From: Acidobacteriota bacterium
GTDB lineage: Bacteria > Acidobacteriota > UBA890 > WLXD01
Length of the DNA stretch: 48,365 nucleotides
Assembly (NCBI GenBank): GCA_029263295.1
Contig: JAJCXT010000019.1
Location: forward strand, 1-48,365
Direction of reading: 5' to 3'
Shown here: positions 24,014-32,273 of the stretch, one piece after another
Layout: each line of letters opens with the position of its first letter
Position numbering within the stretch: position 1 is the first letter of the stretch
Program-made: the position numbers and the translations under genes
The notes under the pieces: model-generated
Databases searched by the model: none
What the model saw: only the letters and a program-made list of their open reading frames with translations
Told to the model about the DNA's origin: nothing

Positions 24014-25132
24014 CTACTCTTCTTCTTCTTCAGGCACCGGGTAGCCGAGCGAGGCCCAGGCGCTCGCCAGCCCCGGTTCGGAGTAGTACGAACGCCAGGC
24101 GCGCGCGCGTTTCGGGTCTCCTTGGGTAAACAGCGCCTCGAATTCTCCGAGATCGACCGCGTCAGCGAGGTCTGCGTATTCGACGCCAGCCGCGTGAGCA
24201 TCGCGGACAGCCGCGATCGTGAACTCGAGGAGGGAGACCATTTGTTCGAGATAGCGGGGGCCATGTTGCACGGCGCCGTGACCGGGGATGATCGTTCCAG
24301 CACCAAGTCCCCCGAGCCGCTCGAGCGTGGCGACCCACTCGATCATCGGGGAATCAAACGCATACGGGATCGGCGCCACCAGCACGTCTCCGGTGATCAG
24401 CACGTCGTCATCTGGAAGCCACACGATGACGTCGCCATCGGTGTTGCCTCGGCCCATCCACTCGAGAACGATGCGGCGCTCTCCTCGCACGAACTCCATG
24501 CGGGTCGCGAACACCAGGTCCGGGTAGACAAGTTGCATCGTAGGCAACTCGGGAACGAGCGCCTCGACATAGCCGGCGAACACGCGCAAGCCGATGGCTC
24601 TCCCCGGATCGTCTGCCTCGACCTGCGCCGCAGAAGCTCGGAGCTCAGCCGCGCTGTAGTTGGCGTAGCTCGCGCGCCGCCCATCCTCCAGAACCTCCCA
24701 CTCCTGCCGGAGCGATTTCAGGGTGGCTTGATGGGAGACGATCTTGACCTCTGGAAACGCCTGTTTGTAGGCGTGATTGCCGTTCGTGTGGTCGTCGTGC
24801 CAGTGGGTGTTGACGGCAAAGGCAACCGGCTTGTCGGTGAGTTCGCGGATCTTGCCGATAACGGCCCGTGCCGCTGCCGGGTTGATGTGGGTATCGACAA
24901 CGAAGACGTCCTCATCATTGATGATGATGATGGAGTTACCGTCGACCGGGCCGGCGAGCGTTTCCGCCCTCCTGTGCACGTAGATGCCGTTCCCCAATGC
25001 CTGCCACGTGTACTCGGGGAAGATCTCTTGGCTGACAATCGATTCAGCGGAGTCTGTCGCGGCTCCCGCGGAACAGGCGCCCAGCACCGCAACGGCGACA
25101 ACGTAGTTCCGAACCGGCATCGCGCAGAGCAT
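24014..25132 (-). CDS. Exported metallo-beta-lactamase-fold hydrolase, probable lipoprotein
   Basis: 372 residues; start ATG at 25132 with GAGGAG nine bases upstream (a second ATG four codons on is possible). The N terminus VVAVAVLGACSAG contains a lipobox (LGAC), so the protein is probably lipid-anchored outside the inner membrane. The zinc-site motif NTHWHDDHTNGN (about residues 107-118) is the HxHxDH of the MBL fold. A later GRGNTDGD, LITGDVLV and IIPGHGAVQ supply the remaining metal ligands. The overall layout resembles the broad MBL-hydrolase group that includes SoxH- and subclass-B-like proteins; I would not call it a beta-lactamase. The C terminus is a run of five Glu. Seventy-one bases of its 3' half are duplicated at 10104-10174. 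Confidence 0.88.
   Translation of the reverse strand: MLCAMPVRNYVVAVAVLGACSAGAATDSAESIVSQEIFPEYTWQALGNGIYVHRRAETLAGPVDGNSIIIINDEDVFVVDTHINPAAARAVIGKIRELTDKPVAFAVNTHWHDDHTNGNHAYKQAFPEVKIVSHQATLKSLRQEWEVLEDGRRASYANYSAAELRASAAQVEADDPGRAIGLRVFAGYVEALVPELPTMQLVYPDLVFATRMEFVRGERRIVLEWMGRGNTDGDVIVWLPDDDVLITGDVLVAPIPYAFDSPMIEWVATLERLGGLGAGTIIPGHGAVQHGPRYLEQMVSLLEFTIAAVRDAHAAGVEYADLADAVDLGEFEALFTQGDPKRARAWRSYYSEPGLASAWASLGYPVPEEEEE
24254..24324 (-). repeat. 71-bp segment duplicated at 10104-10174
   Basis: This is the intact parent copy, inside the MBL-fold gene. The bases flanking it on both sides differ completely from those around 10104-10174, so the copied piece has sharp ends. Confidence 0.9.
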
Positions 25133-25363
25133 GTGTGTTCACTCCTCGTCTCGTGACAATCGCGCCCCGCCTCGACGGTAGCCGCCGAGTCACGGCGAAC
25201 CTGGGCGAGCGACTCTTCGAGAATGCTCGGTTTCCGGCCCCGTGGAACGCAAGGCCGAAACCCGGTCCGACCGGTAGGCGGGACCGCCCGATCGACGAGC
25301 GGGGTCCAACGGTACCGGAATGCTCCGCCCTGCCTACGATCTCGCTTGCGGACTCATTCGGAG

Positions 25364-25377
25364 CGAACTATAGTTCG
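25364..25377. promoter_or_regulatory. Perfect 14-bp palindrome before the second padR gene, candidate operator
   Basis: CGAACTATAGTTCG is fully self-complementary and sits 45 bp upstream of the padR ATG, in the AT-richer part of the divergent gap 25133-25422 where a promoter is expected. Autoregulation by PadR is the natural reading. It differs in sequence and spacing from the repeat before the first padR, so the two regulators probably have distinct specificities. Confidence 0.55.
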
Positions 25378-25422
25378 TTTCGAGTACACTCGATTGGCAT
25401 ACTCCGAACGCAGAGATTCCGC

Positions 25423-25785
25423 ATGGCTCCAGCATCGCCCGATCCCGCTGGCCTGATCCCCCTCAAGCATTCGACCTATCGCGTGCTTCTGGCCCTGGCC
25501 GAGAACGAACTGCACGGCTACGCGATCATGCAGGCCGTCTCGGAGATGAGCCACGGACGCGAGACCATCCTGCCGGGGACGCTCTACGCGGCATTGGCCC
25601 GGATGGCCGACGACGGTCTGATCGAAAAACTGCAGGGCCCGGCCGACGATGCCAGTGGCGGACCCAGCCGTCGCTACTATCGTCGAACTGAGTTCGGCCG
25701 CGACGTAGTACGCGCTGAGGCCGAGCGCGGTCGGGCGCTGCTCGACATCGCGCAGGCACAAGGGATCTTCGGAGAAACCGAATGA
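25423..25785 (+). CDS. PadR-family transcriptional regulator (second)
   Basis: 120 residues from the ATG at 25423. The frame is open to 25135 but the upstream part is promoter-like and includes the palindrome, so I reject the longer start. Typical PadR features are LKHSTYRVLLALAENELHGY, the recognition helix region ILPGTLYAALARMADDGL, then the wing with GPSRRYYRRTEFG. The C-terminal helix is long and would mediate dimerisation. The stop overlaps the permease start (ATGA). It is divergent from the MBL-fold hydrolase gene, so it may control that gene too. Confidence 0.92.
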   Translation: MAPASPDPAGLIPLKHSTYRVLLALAENELHGYAIMQAVSEMSHGRETILPGTLYAALARMADDGLIEKLQGPADDASGGPSRRYYRRTEFGRDVVRAEAERGRALLDIAQAQGIFGETE

Positions 25786-28475
25786 GCGTCGCACGGCGCG
25801 CAGTCACGCGCGTCTACGCGTTGACTCTCTGGGCGTTCCCGGCCGCGCATCGGGACGAGTACCAGGCCGAGATGATCGAGAGCTTCGATCATGGCCTTGC
25901 GGCTCACGCTCGCGAGCACGGGCGCTGGCGGGCACTGGGCTTCGCCGCGGCCACCTGCCTCAACGTGGTCAGTGCGGGGCTCGGCGAGCGCCGCCGACAT
26001 CGGCGCGCAGGGCTGACGCGGACCCTAGGTGACATTCTCGCCAGCTTCGGCCGCGACCTGAGCTACGCGGCGCGATCGCTCGCGAAAGCGCGAACCTTCA
26101 GTACTGTCTGCGTTATCTCCCTGGGCGTCGGGCTCGGCGTGGTCTTCGCGATCTCTATGTTCATGAGCATGCTCTTCGCAAAGCCCCCAGGGGTCGTCAC
26201 CGAGGGGCTTGTGGAGGTGGTCGTCAGCCCGCAGGGTCCGCTCCGGGCCCAGGTTGGTCGGGGGGCGATCGAGACCTGGTCGTATCCGAACTTCGATGAC
26301 CTGAGCCGCGCCGACACGGGAATGGCGGTCACCGGCTGGGCCATCAACAACGGTGTTCTCCGTTCTGCCAGCGTCGCCCCCCAACGTGTTTCCACGATGT
26401 ACGTGTCCGTCAACTACTTCACCTCGGTGGGCATAGCGCCGGCCCTGGGGCGCGGTTTCGACGCCGGCGACGACTCGAACGCCCAGCCCGTGGTCGTGGT
26501 GAGCCACCGCCTCTGGGAGAACCGCCTGGAGGCCGATCCCGACATCGTTGGCAGCACCCTGGTGTTCAATCGTGTCGAGCACGTGGTCGTCGGTGTCGCT
26601 CCCGAGGAGTTCAGGGGACATCTCAACCGCCGCGCCGCCAACCCTGTAGACGTCTGGGTGCCGCTGCGCGAGCACCCGTTGCTCGCCGCCAAGAACCCAC
26701 TGCGGCAAGACCGCAACGCCGACTGGCTGCGCGTCCTCGCGCGCTTGTCGCCGGGAACGACTCTCGCTGACGCCAACAGCGCCGTGTCCTCGATCATGGC
26801 CGGCCTGGCCGAGCGGTATGAGTCGAGCAACGAGTACAAGGCAGCGGCGGTGTTCGCCTACACCAGCACCGGCACCAACGAACAACTCGAGAAGCGTCTC
26901 ATCAAGGCCATCTTCTTTGGATCGGCGGGCATGGTTCTGATTGTCGTCTGCCTGAACGTCGCGGGCATGATGCTGGTGCGAAGCGCAACACGCGAACAGG
27001 AACTCGCGGTGCGTCAGGCTCTCGGCGCCAGCCGCGGTCGACTCGCGAGCCACCTCATGTCCGAGGCGATCGTGTTGGCATTGGCCGGCGGCGCTCTCAG
27101 CGTGGCGGTGGTCTACGGCGGCTCGGCGACTCTGGCCTGGTGGCTCCAGGGACCGGCCCCCGACGCGCTGAGGCTGAACGCCGCGCGAGCGGCCGCTTGC
27201 GTTGGGCTCTCTCTCGCCACGACGCTCGTGTTCGGGTTGCTGCCCTCGGTTCGCTTCAGTCGATCCAGCGTGGTCACGGCGATCAAAGACGACGCTGGCG
27301 GCGGTGGCTGGCGCGTCGGTCGGGTGCATCGCCTGGCGGCCGCACTCCAGGTGGGTATCGCGTTGCCCTTCCTGGTGCTGGGCGGCCTGTTGTTTCAGGG
27401 CGCGCGCGTCACCGCGACGGCCGATCTCGGTTTCCAGCCTGACGGCTTGTTCGCCTCGACTATCCACATCGCCGACGGCGGCTACGCGAACGAGGACGCC
27501 GCGTTCTTCCTCCGCAGCGTCCAGGACAAGCTTCGGCAGGCCGCTGGCGTGACCTCGGTGACCGTGGGCGACGGCGTGCCGCTCGACTACAACCCCATCC
27601 GCAGCAGCGTGTATCGCGCCGGCCAGACGGTGAGCGCGCGGGCCCACACGAAACGTGTCGGCGCAGGTTATCTGGCGACGCTTGGCACGCCACTCTTGCG
27701 CGGCCGCGGCGTCACCGGCGACGACTACGACGGCTCCGAACTCGTAGCGGTGCTCTCGGAATCACTCGCGACCCGGCTCTTCCCGGGCGAAGACGCGCTC
27801 GGCCAACAGGTCGCTGTCGCCCTGGGCCAAGATAGGGATGTGCTCACGGTGGTCGGTATCACCGCCGACGTGGCCACCTCGCAGATGCAGAACTCGCGCC
27901 CCCAGATCTTCGTGGCGCTGGCTCAATACCCGGCATCCAGGGTGTTTCTCATCGCGCGCGCCGCGGCTGATGCTGAGTCGATGAGGACCGCCTTTGAGGA
28001 GGCCATCGCGGAGTTCGACCCCGACTTCAGCCGGCCGACGGTCACAACGGGCGACGAGTTGGTTCGTGACAACATCGGCGACCTGCTGCAACAGTCGACC
28101 CTAGCCATCATCGTCGCTGGCGTGGCCCTGATCCTCTCGTCCCTGGGTATCTATGGTGTCGTGGCGTTCATGGTCGGCGCGCGCACGCGCGAGCTCGGCG
28201 TGCGGATCGCGCTGGGGGCGTCACGCCGACGCATCGTGAACTCGGTGCTGATCGACACCTGCATTCTCACCGCGCCCGGCCTCATGGTCGGTGTGCTCAT
28301 CGCACTCATCCTGGTACGCCAGATGGGGCTCTTCTGGTACTCGCTCGGCGCGCTCGAGCCGGTCGCCTACACGCTGGCGGGCGCAACAGCGTTAGCCGTG
28401 GCGCTTCTCGCAAGCCTCCCCTCTGCCTTCAGGGCAGCTGCCGTGGAACCCATGGACTCCATCCGCGCGGAGTAG
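25782..28475 (+). CDS. Large ABC-type permease of the acidobacterial duplicated (MacB/FtsX) kind (second)
   Basis: 897 residues, coupled to padR by a four-base overlap. It has the same plan as the protein at 3632: a cytoplasmic tail (FPAAHRDEYQAEMIESFD), a first helix near residue 105 (VCVISLGVGLGVVFAISMFM), a periplasmic domain and an FtsX bundle with REQELAVRQALGASRGR. A second periplasmic domain then leads to a terminal bundle with RELGVRIALGASRRR and the end PMDSIRAE. The two permeases are clearly homologous but far diverged, so they are not a recent duplication within this window. No ATPase is adjacent. The substrate is unknown. Its last codons have a partial copy at 31106-31129. Confidence 0.9.
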   Translation: MSVARRAVTRVYALTLWAFPAAHRDEYQAEMIESFDHGLAAHAREHGRWRALGFAAATCLNVVSAGLGERRRHRRAGLTRTLGDILASFGRDLSYAARSLAKARTFSTVCVISLGVGLGVVFAISMFMSMLFAKPPGVVTEGLVEVVVSPQGPLRAQVGRGAIETWSYPNFDDLSRADTGMAVTGWAINNGVLRSASVAPQRVSTMYVSVNYFTSVGIAPALGRGFDAGDDSNAQPVVVVSHRLWENRLEADPDIVGSTLVFNRVEHVVVGVAPEEFRGHLNRRAANPVDVWVPLREHPLLAAKNPLRQDRNADWLRVLARLSPGTTLADANSAVSSIMAGLAERYESSNEYKAAAVFAYTSTGTNEQLEKRLIKAIFFGSAGMVLIVVCLNVAGMMLVRSATREQELAVRQALGASRGRLASHLMSEAIVLALAGGALSVAVVYGGSATLAWWLQGPAPDALRLNAARAAACVGLSLATTLVFGLLPSVRFSRSSVVTAIKDDAGGGGWRVGRVHRLAAALQVGIALPFLVLGGLLFQGARVTATADLGFQPDGLFASTIHIADGGYANEDAAFFLRSVQDKLRQAAGVTSVTVGDGVPLDYNPIRSSVYRAGQTVSARAHTKRVGAGYLATLGTPLLRGRGVTGDDYDGSELVAVLSESLATRLFPGEDALGQQVAVALGQDRDVLTVVGITADVATSQMQNSRPQIFVALAQYPASRVFLIARAAADAESMRTAFEEAIAEFDPDFSRPTVTTGDELVRDNIGDLLQQSTLAIIVAGVALILSSLGIYGVVAFMVGARTRELGVRIALGASRRRIVNSVLIDTCILTAPGLMVGVLIALILVRQMGLFWYSLGALEPVAYTLAGATALAVALLASLPSAFRAAAVEPMDSIRAE

Positions 28476-28631
28476 CGCTGCTCCTCGAACGGGAACTGAC
28501 CACGGCCACGGGTCCCCTCGCGTGCAGCCAGGGGCGGGCCGCATCAACAGCTTCGCTTTCGTCAGGCATTCGTTCGGCTCCAATGCGATACTCCCGCGCA
28601 TGCGCAACAACGCACCTTGGGCACGCCGACG

Positions 28632-29684
28632 ATGAGGGCCCGGCAACTGGTGGCAGTCGGGGTGTTCCTGGCCGCGACGGGAGCCAACCTGGCCGCGATT
28701 CGCGCGTTCGTGCCCGATCCCTATGTGCCACTAGTTTCGGAGAAGTTCGGTCGTCTCGAAGAGCTGCGCGACGAGGTGAATGTACTGTTCGTCGGGTCCA
28801 GCCTCGTGTATCGACACTTGTCGCCGATCATCTTTGACGACGAGATGGCGAGTCGCGGGCAGCCCACCCGGTCTTTCAACCTGGGCCTCCCGGGGGCATT
28901 CAACGCCGAGTTGCTACATGGGCTGCGTCGCGTTCGTGACATGCGCCTGCCGCACTTGCGCTACGTCCTGATCGAGACGAGTGGCTCGCAAGAACCGATC
29001 GAGACGGTCAATGTCCGCACGCCACGCGTCGTGTACTGGCACGAGTCCGATGAGACGCGGCGAGCGGTGCGTGCCGCGTGGTCGACGCGGGACGATCTCG
29101 TCTCGGGGATGGACCGGGCACGGCTGCACGTGTTCGCGTTCCTGCTCAACCGATCCGGGGCGAGCCGACTTCGTCTTGCGCTCGATGGCATCGTCCCGTC
29201 GCCGCTGCGGGAGACCGCGCGGCCAGCGGCGATGGGTCCCGCCAACGACGGCTTCGCTGGACTCAAGCCGATCGAGGAAAGAAAGCGACTGATCGACGTC
29301 GACGTCGTCGCGCAGGGCCTTGAAGATCGCCTGCGGGACCGCCGGCGCAAGGCGCGGCGACAGGTGAACCGGGAGGCTCTCACGCCGGCCCAGATCACGA
29401 TGTTCGTGGCGCTCGACGCTGTCATTCGTGAACTGGGAGCCGAACCCGTCCACATAGTCTCGCCGATTGTTGCGCTTCGTCCCGACGTCGAGGAAGCCGT
29501 GGCCACTGGACTCGTCTCAGTGCTTATCGATTTCAACGACCCGAGCGTCTATCCCGAGTTCTACAAGCTCGAATCACGCGCCGACGGCGTTCACCTGAAC
29601 TACAGAGCGGCCGCGCTGTACAGCCGCCGGGTGGCGACCCGCTTCGCGAACCATCTGGGCGCCACAGCGAAGCGAACGAAGTGA
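28632..29684 (+). CDS. AlgJ/DltD-like SGNH-type protein partnered with an MBOAT acyltransferase
   Basis: 350 residues from the ATG at 28632 (a TTG at 28617 is in frame). One N-terminal membrane helix (LVAVGVFLAATGANLAAI) anchors a periplasmic domain. VLFVGSSLVYRHLSP holds the nucleophile Ser of an SGNH-like fold, and the C-terminal DGVHLNYRAAALYSRRVA holds the Asp-x-x-His pair (DGVH). Together these give a complete triad by motif. The stop overlaps the GTG of the MBOAT gene, so they are coupled. In alginate, cellulose and teichoic-acid systems such a pair moves acyl groups across the membrane (MBOAT) and onto a glycan (SGNH protein). The acceptor glycan here is not evident, as no polysaccharide synthase is next to the pair. 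Confidence 0.8.
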   Translation: MRARQLVAVGVFLAATGANLAAIRAFVPDPYVPLVSEKFGRLEELRDEVNVLFVGSSLVYRHLSPIIFDDEMASRGQPTRSFNLGLPGAFNAELLHGLRRVRDMRLPHLRYVLIETSGSQEPIETVNVRTPRVVYWHESDETRRAVRAAWSTRDDLVSGMDRARLHVFAFLLNRSGASRLRLALDGIVPSPLRETARPAAMGPANDGFAGLKPIEERKRLIDVDVVAQGLEDRLRDRRRKARRQVNREALTPAQITMFVALDAVIRELGAEPVHIVSPIVALRPDVEEAVATGLVSVLIDFNDPSVYPEFYKLESRADGVHLNYRAAALYSRRVATRFANHLGATAKRTK

Positions 29685-31087
29685 TCTTCAGCGAACTCCG
29701 GTTCCTGTTCTTCTTCGTGCCGGTCTTTGCGATGCACTGGGCGCTGCCCCGTAACCGGCCGCGCAAGATGTGGCTACTTGCGGCCAGCTATCTGTTCTAC
29801 GCGGCCTGGGACTGGCGCTTCCTGGCGCTGATCTGGGTGTCCACGTTGATCGACTACCTCGTCGGCCTGCAGCTGGAGGCGCACAGGGACCCGCTGACGC
29901 GTCGCCGTTGGGTCACGGTGAGTATCGTGGCCAACCTCGGCCTACTGGGCTACTTCAAGTACTTCAATTTCTTCGCGGAGTCCTTGGCCGGGGTGCTGGA
30001 TTTCATCGGCTTGCCGGTGGGCTTCCAGACGCTGAACGTCATCCTCCCGGTCGGGATCTCGTTCTACACGTTCCAGACCATGAGCTACTCCCTCGACATA
30101 TACCGGGGGAGATTGAAAGCCACACGGAGCCTGCTGGACCTGGCGCTGTTCGTCGGGTTTTTCCCGCAGCTGCTGGCCGGGCCCATCGTCCGCGCCCGCG
30201 CCTTCCTGCCGTTCCTGGAGGAGCGCCGTCTGTTGGCCGACGTGGAGTTCAGGCCGGCACTCATGCTGTTCCTCGTTGGGTACGTGAAGAAGGCCTGCAT
30301 CTCCGACAACATCTCCCCGTTCGTCGATGTCTACTACGCGAACCCGAGCGAATTCACCGCGATGAGCGCCTGGATCGCGGTCCTTCTCTTCGGCGTGCAG
30401 ATCTACTGCGACTTCTCCGGCTACTCGGACATGGCGATCGCCTGCGCCCGGATGCTCGGCTACGAGCTCGGCGAGAACTTCAACTTCCCTTATCTGTCGA
30501 GCAGTATCACTGAGTTCTGGACGAGGTGGCACATCTCGCTGACCTCATGGATGCGCGACTATGTCTACTTCTCGCTCCCCCGCAGGCGCGGCTCCAACCT
30601 GGTGGTACACCGCAATCTGTTCCTGACCGCGCTGGTCATCGGTCTGTGGCACGGCGCGGCCTGGAACTATGTCGTCTGGGGGGCCATGAACGGGGTCGCG
30701 GTATCGGTTCAACGCGAGTGGTCGAAGTGGGCGCGCGGGAGGCTGCGGGATTCAACGCTGCGAACGGGGCTCAGTATCTGCGTAACCCTCTACGTGCTCC
30801 ACCTCCAGTCCATCGTGTTCCGCGCCCAGGACGTCGGTACGGCGCTCGACGTGGCGCGTTCCTACGTTCTATTCCAGAATCTCGGTACTCGCACCCTCGA
30901 CCCGTCCCTACTGCTTCTGTTCGTTCTCCTGGCGATCGCACACGGCGTCACGCGCTACGTGCGTCAGGCCACCTGGTGGACGACAGCGCCGGACTGGGCG
31001 TTTGCCGCCAGCTACGGCGTCCTCGTGGCGATCGCCGTGGGACTAATCCATCCCACTGCACAGCCGTTCATCTACTTCCAGTTCTGA
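29681..31087 (+). CDS. MBOAT-family O-acyltransferase (AlgI-like)
   Basis: 468 residues starting with GTG that overlaps the previous stop. This is a polytopic membrane protein with about eleven helices. Family signatures are PVGISFYTFQTMSYSLDIY, FVGFFPQLLAGPIVRARAF, YCDFSGYSDMAIACARMLG, FNFPYLSSSITEFWTRWHIS and the catalytic-His region LVIGLWHGAAWNYVVWGAMNG. It is the membrane subunit that transfers acyl groups, usually acetyl from acetyl-CoA, towards the periplasm. The partner is the SGNH-type protein just upstream. It belongs to the AlgI/PatA group; the precise polymer is unknown. Confidence 0.93.
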   Translation: MIFSELRFLFFFVPVFAMHWALPRNRPRKMWLLAASYLFYAAWDWRFLALIWVSTLIDYLVGLQLEAHRDPLTRRRWVTVSIVANLGLLGYFKYFNFFAESLAGVLDFIGLPVGFQTLNVILPVGISFYTFQTMSYSLDIYRGRLKATRSLLDLALFVGFFPQLLAGPIVRARAFLPFLEERRLLADVEFRPALMLFLVGYVKKACISDNISPFVDVYYANPSEFTAMSAWIAVLLFGVQIYCDFSGYSDMAIACARMLGYELGENFNFPYLSSSITEFWTRWHISLTSWMRDYVYFSLPRRRGSNLVVHRNLFLTALVIGLWHGAAWNYVVWGAMNGVAVSVQREWSKWARGRLRDSTLRTGLSICVTLYVLHLQSIVFRAQDVGTALDVARSYVLFQNLGTRTLDPSLLLLFVLLAIAHGVTRYVRQATWWTTAPDWAFAASYGVLVAIAVGLIHPTAQPFIYFQF

Positions 31088-31105
31088 TCCGTGCCCTTCG
31101 GCTCA

Positions 31106-31129
31106 ATGGGCGCCATCCGCGCGGAATAG
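31106..31129 (+). pseudogene. Remnant of a permease C terminus
   Basis: ATG GGC GCC ATC CGC GCG GAA TAG encodes MGAIRAE and a stop, the same ending pattern as the permease at 25782 (PMDSIRAE, stop). The 18 bases 31113-31130 match 28459-28476 with one change. It lies 19 bp after the MBOAT stop, so the acyltransferase pair sits between a full permease 3' end and this partial second one. It is short, so chance similarity cannot be excluded. Confidence 0.3.
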
Positions 31130-31180
31130 CATCCGGTCCCCGCTAGCCCGCTCGGGCCCGCTCGCCGCTGGCCTCGATGA

Positions 31181-31510
31181 CTAGCCTCGCGCCCTAGCTT
31201 CAGGCGTTCTCACACGCGGCCGCACGCTGATCTGCACATCGACCTGACGACCGAGCAAGTGAACGATGCCCATCAATCGATCGATGGTGAAGCGTTCGAG
31301 CTTGGCGTTGCGGATCCGACAGAAGTCCGCCTGATCAACGCCCGTCCGCGCCTGCGCTCCGCGAGTAGAGAGTTGCTCGTCGTCGAGAATCCCGATGATC
31401 CTGGCCGCGAGGATCGCCTTGGCTTGCAACACATCGGCACCAGGGTCGCCGAAGTCTCGAAACACGTTGCCCGACCCGTGCACCACTTCAAGCTCTTCGT
31501 CCACGCTCAT
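31181..31510 (-). CDS. higA: HigA-type antitoxin, XRE-like helix-turn-helix
   Basis: 109 residues from the ATG at 31510, which overlaps the toxin stop (ATGA). The central part, AKAILAARIIGILDDEQLSTRGAQARTGVDQADFCRIRNAKLE in two halves, is a helix-turn-helix of the antitoxin class that follows Gp49/HigB-like toxins. The following RFTIDRLMGIVHLLGRQVDVQI completes the domain. It should neutralise the toxin encoded just upstream and repress the pair. The gene order toxin-antitoxin is that of HigBA modules. Confidence 0.85.
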   Translation of the reverse strand: MSVDEELEVVHGSGNVFRDFGDPGADVLQAKAILAARIIGILDDEQLSTRGAQARTGVDQADFCRIRNAKLERFTIDRLMGIVHLLGRQVDVQISVRPRVRTPEARARG

Positions 31511-31878
31511 CGCTCTAGCTCCTTCTCCAACCTTCCGAGGCGAGATCGAATGAGTTCGATTTCTCTCTTCGGTGTCTTGCGGCCCTGCGTGGCCTTCTTC
31601 TGGAACGCGTGCAGTATCCAAATCGCATCGCCGACTTGCAGTGCGTACACGGCACGATAGGCGCCGTTCGGGTGCCTAGCAGCCACCTCGAAGACGCCCG
31701 CGCCGAGACCCTTCATGGGCTTAGCGATGTCGGCTTTGCGCCCTTCCGCAGCGACCGTCAGCGCGACACGTATCGCTCCTTGGACTGCCTGCGGAAACCT
31801 CTTGAAGTCTTTCAGCGCAGCCTGGATCCAGGAGATCGGCCGCGTATCTCTGGTACCTGACGATGGCAAATCTACCAT
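31507..31878 (-). CDS. higB: HigB/Gp49-like toxin (RelE/ParE superfamily)
   Basis: 123 residues. Motifs of the phage Gp49-like HigB group are ISWIQAALKDFKRFPQ at the N terminus, KGLGAGVFEVAARHPN, YRAVYALQVGDAIWILHAFQKKA and a basic tail beginning QGRKTPKREIELI. Such toxins are ribosome-dependent mRNA nucleases; here that is inferred from family. The ATG at 31878 lies inside an inverted repeat (31861-31880) and has no ribosome site. The true start may therefore be the TTG three codons later, with the repeat acting as operator. The first ~12 residues are outside the usual domain. Confidence 0.88.
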   Translation of the reverse strand: MVDLPSSGTRDTRPISWIQAALKDFKRFPQAVQGAIRVALTVAAEGRKADIAKPMKGLGAGVFEVAARHPNGAYRAVYALQVGDAIWILHAFQKKATQGRKTPKREIELIRSRLGRLEKELER

Positions 31879-31880
31879 CG
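31861..31880. promoter_or_regulatory. Inverted repeat at the higB start, candidate HigA operator
   Basis: CGATGG (31861-31866) and CCATCG (31875-31880) are perfect 6-bp arms with an 8-base AT-rich spacer. It overlaps the first codons of the toxin gene. TTGACA just upstream on the minus strand (around 31883-31888) may belong to the promoter. Confidence 0.45.
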
Positions 31881-32273
31881 GTTGTCAATGGACGATCGCA
31901 TTGCAGACCCTGGCTCCGCACGACTAGGCAGTTGTGTGTACAGCCCAGATGGACACCGCGGGGCGCATTCCGAGGTCCGCGGGTCAGCCGCTTCGCCGGT
32001 ATCTGGCCAGACACCTGACCCTAGCTGGTGCCGCGCGCGCCGCGAGCGTTCCGACCGGCGGCGGAGTGGCGACATGCCGCTAGGGAGGGCTCTTAGTGAT
32101 CCTCTACCAGAGTGTGCAGACGAGGAGACCGCGAAGCGGGCTCCGAGCGCACGCGCACCGCGCCGCTAACCACTGGCCCGAGTCTGCGGTATGTCGCCAC
32201 GCAGGCGCCGGCCTCGGCGCCAGTCGTCGTGCGGTCGGCCTCGGTGCTACCTGTCGCGGCGCTGGCCTCGATG
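31881..32273. other. Gene-free interval with a three-unit 27-bp repeat at one end
   Basis: No frame in this 393-bp stretch looks coding on either strand. At its right end lie three imperfect tandem units starting GGCCTCG at 32210, 32237 and 32264, exactly 27 bases apart, the last running into the 3' end of the lipoprotein gene. The rest is GC-rich and featureless. Confidence 0.5.

Noticed and set aside
24014-25132. Calling the MBL-fold protein a beta-lactamase resistance gene
   Set aside because: The metal motif is shared by many hydrolases, and nothing in the sequence or neighbourhood points to beta-lactams.
25135-25422. N-terminal extension of the second PadR
   Set aside because: The extension covers the palindrome and probable promoter and has no PadR-like sequence.
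26025-27647. 540-codon open frame opposite the second permease
   Set aside because: The sense strand encodes canonical FtsX/MacB motifs; the opposite translation is compositionally typical of a shadow frame.
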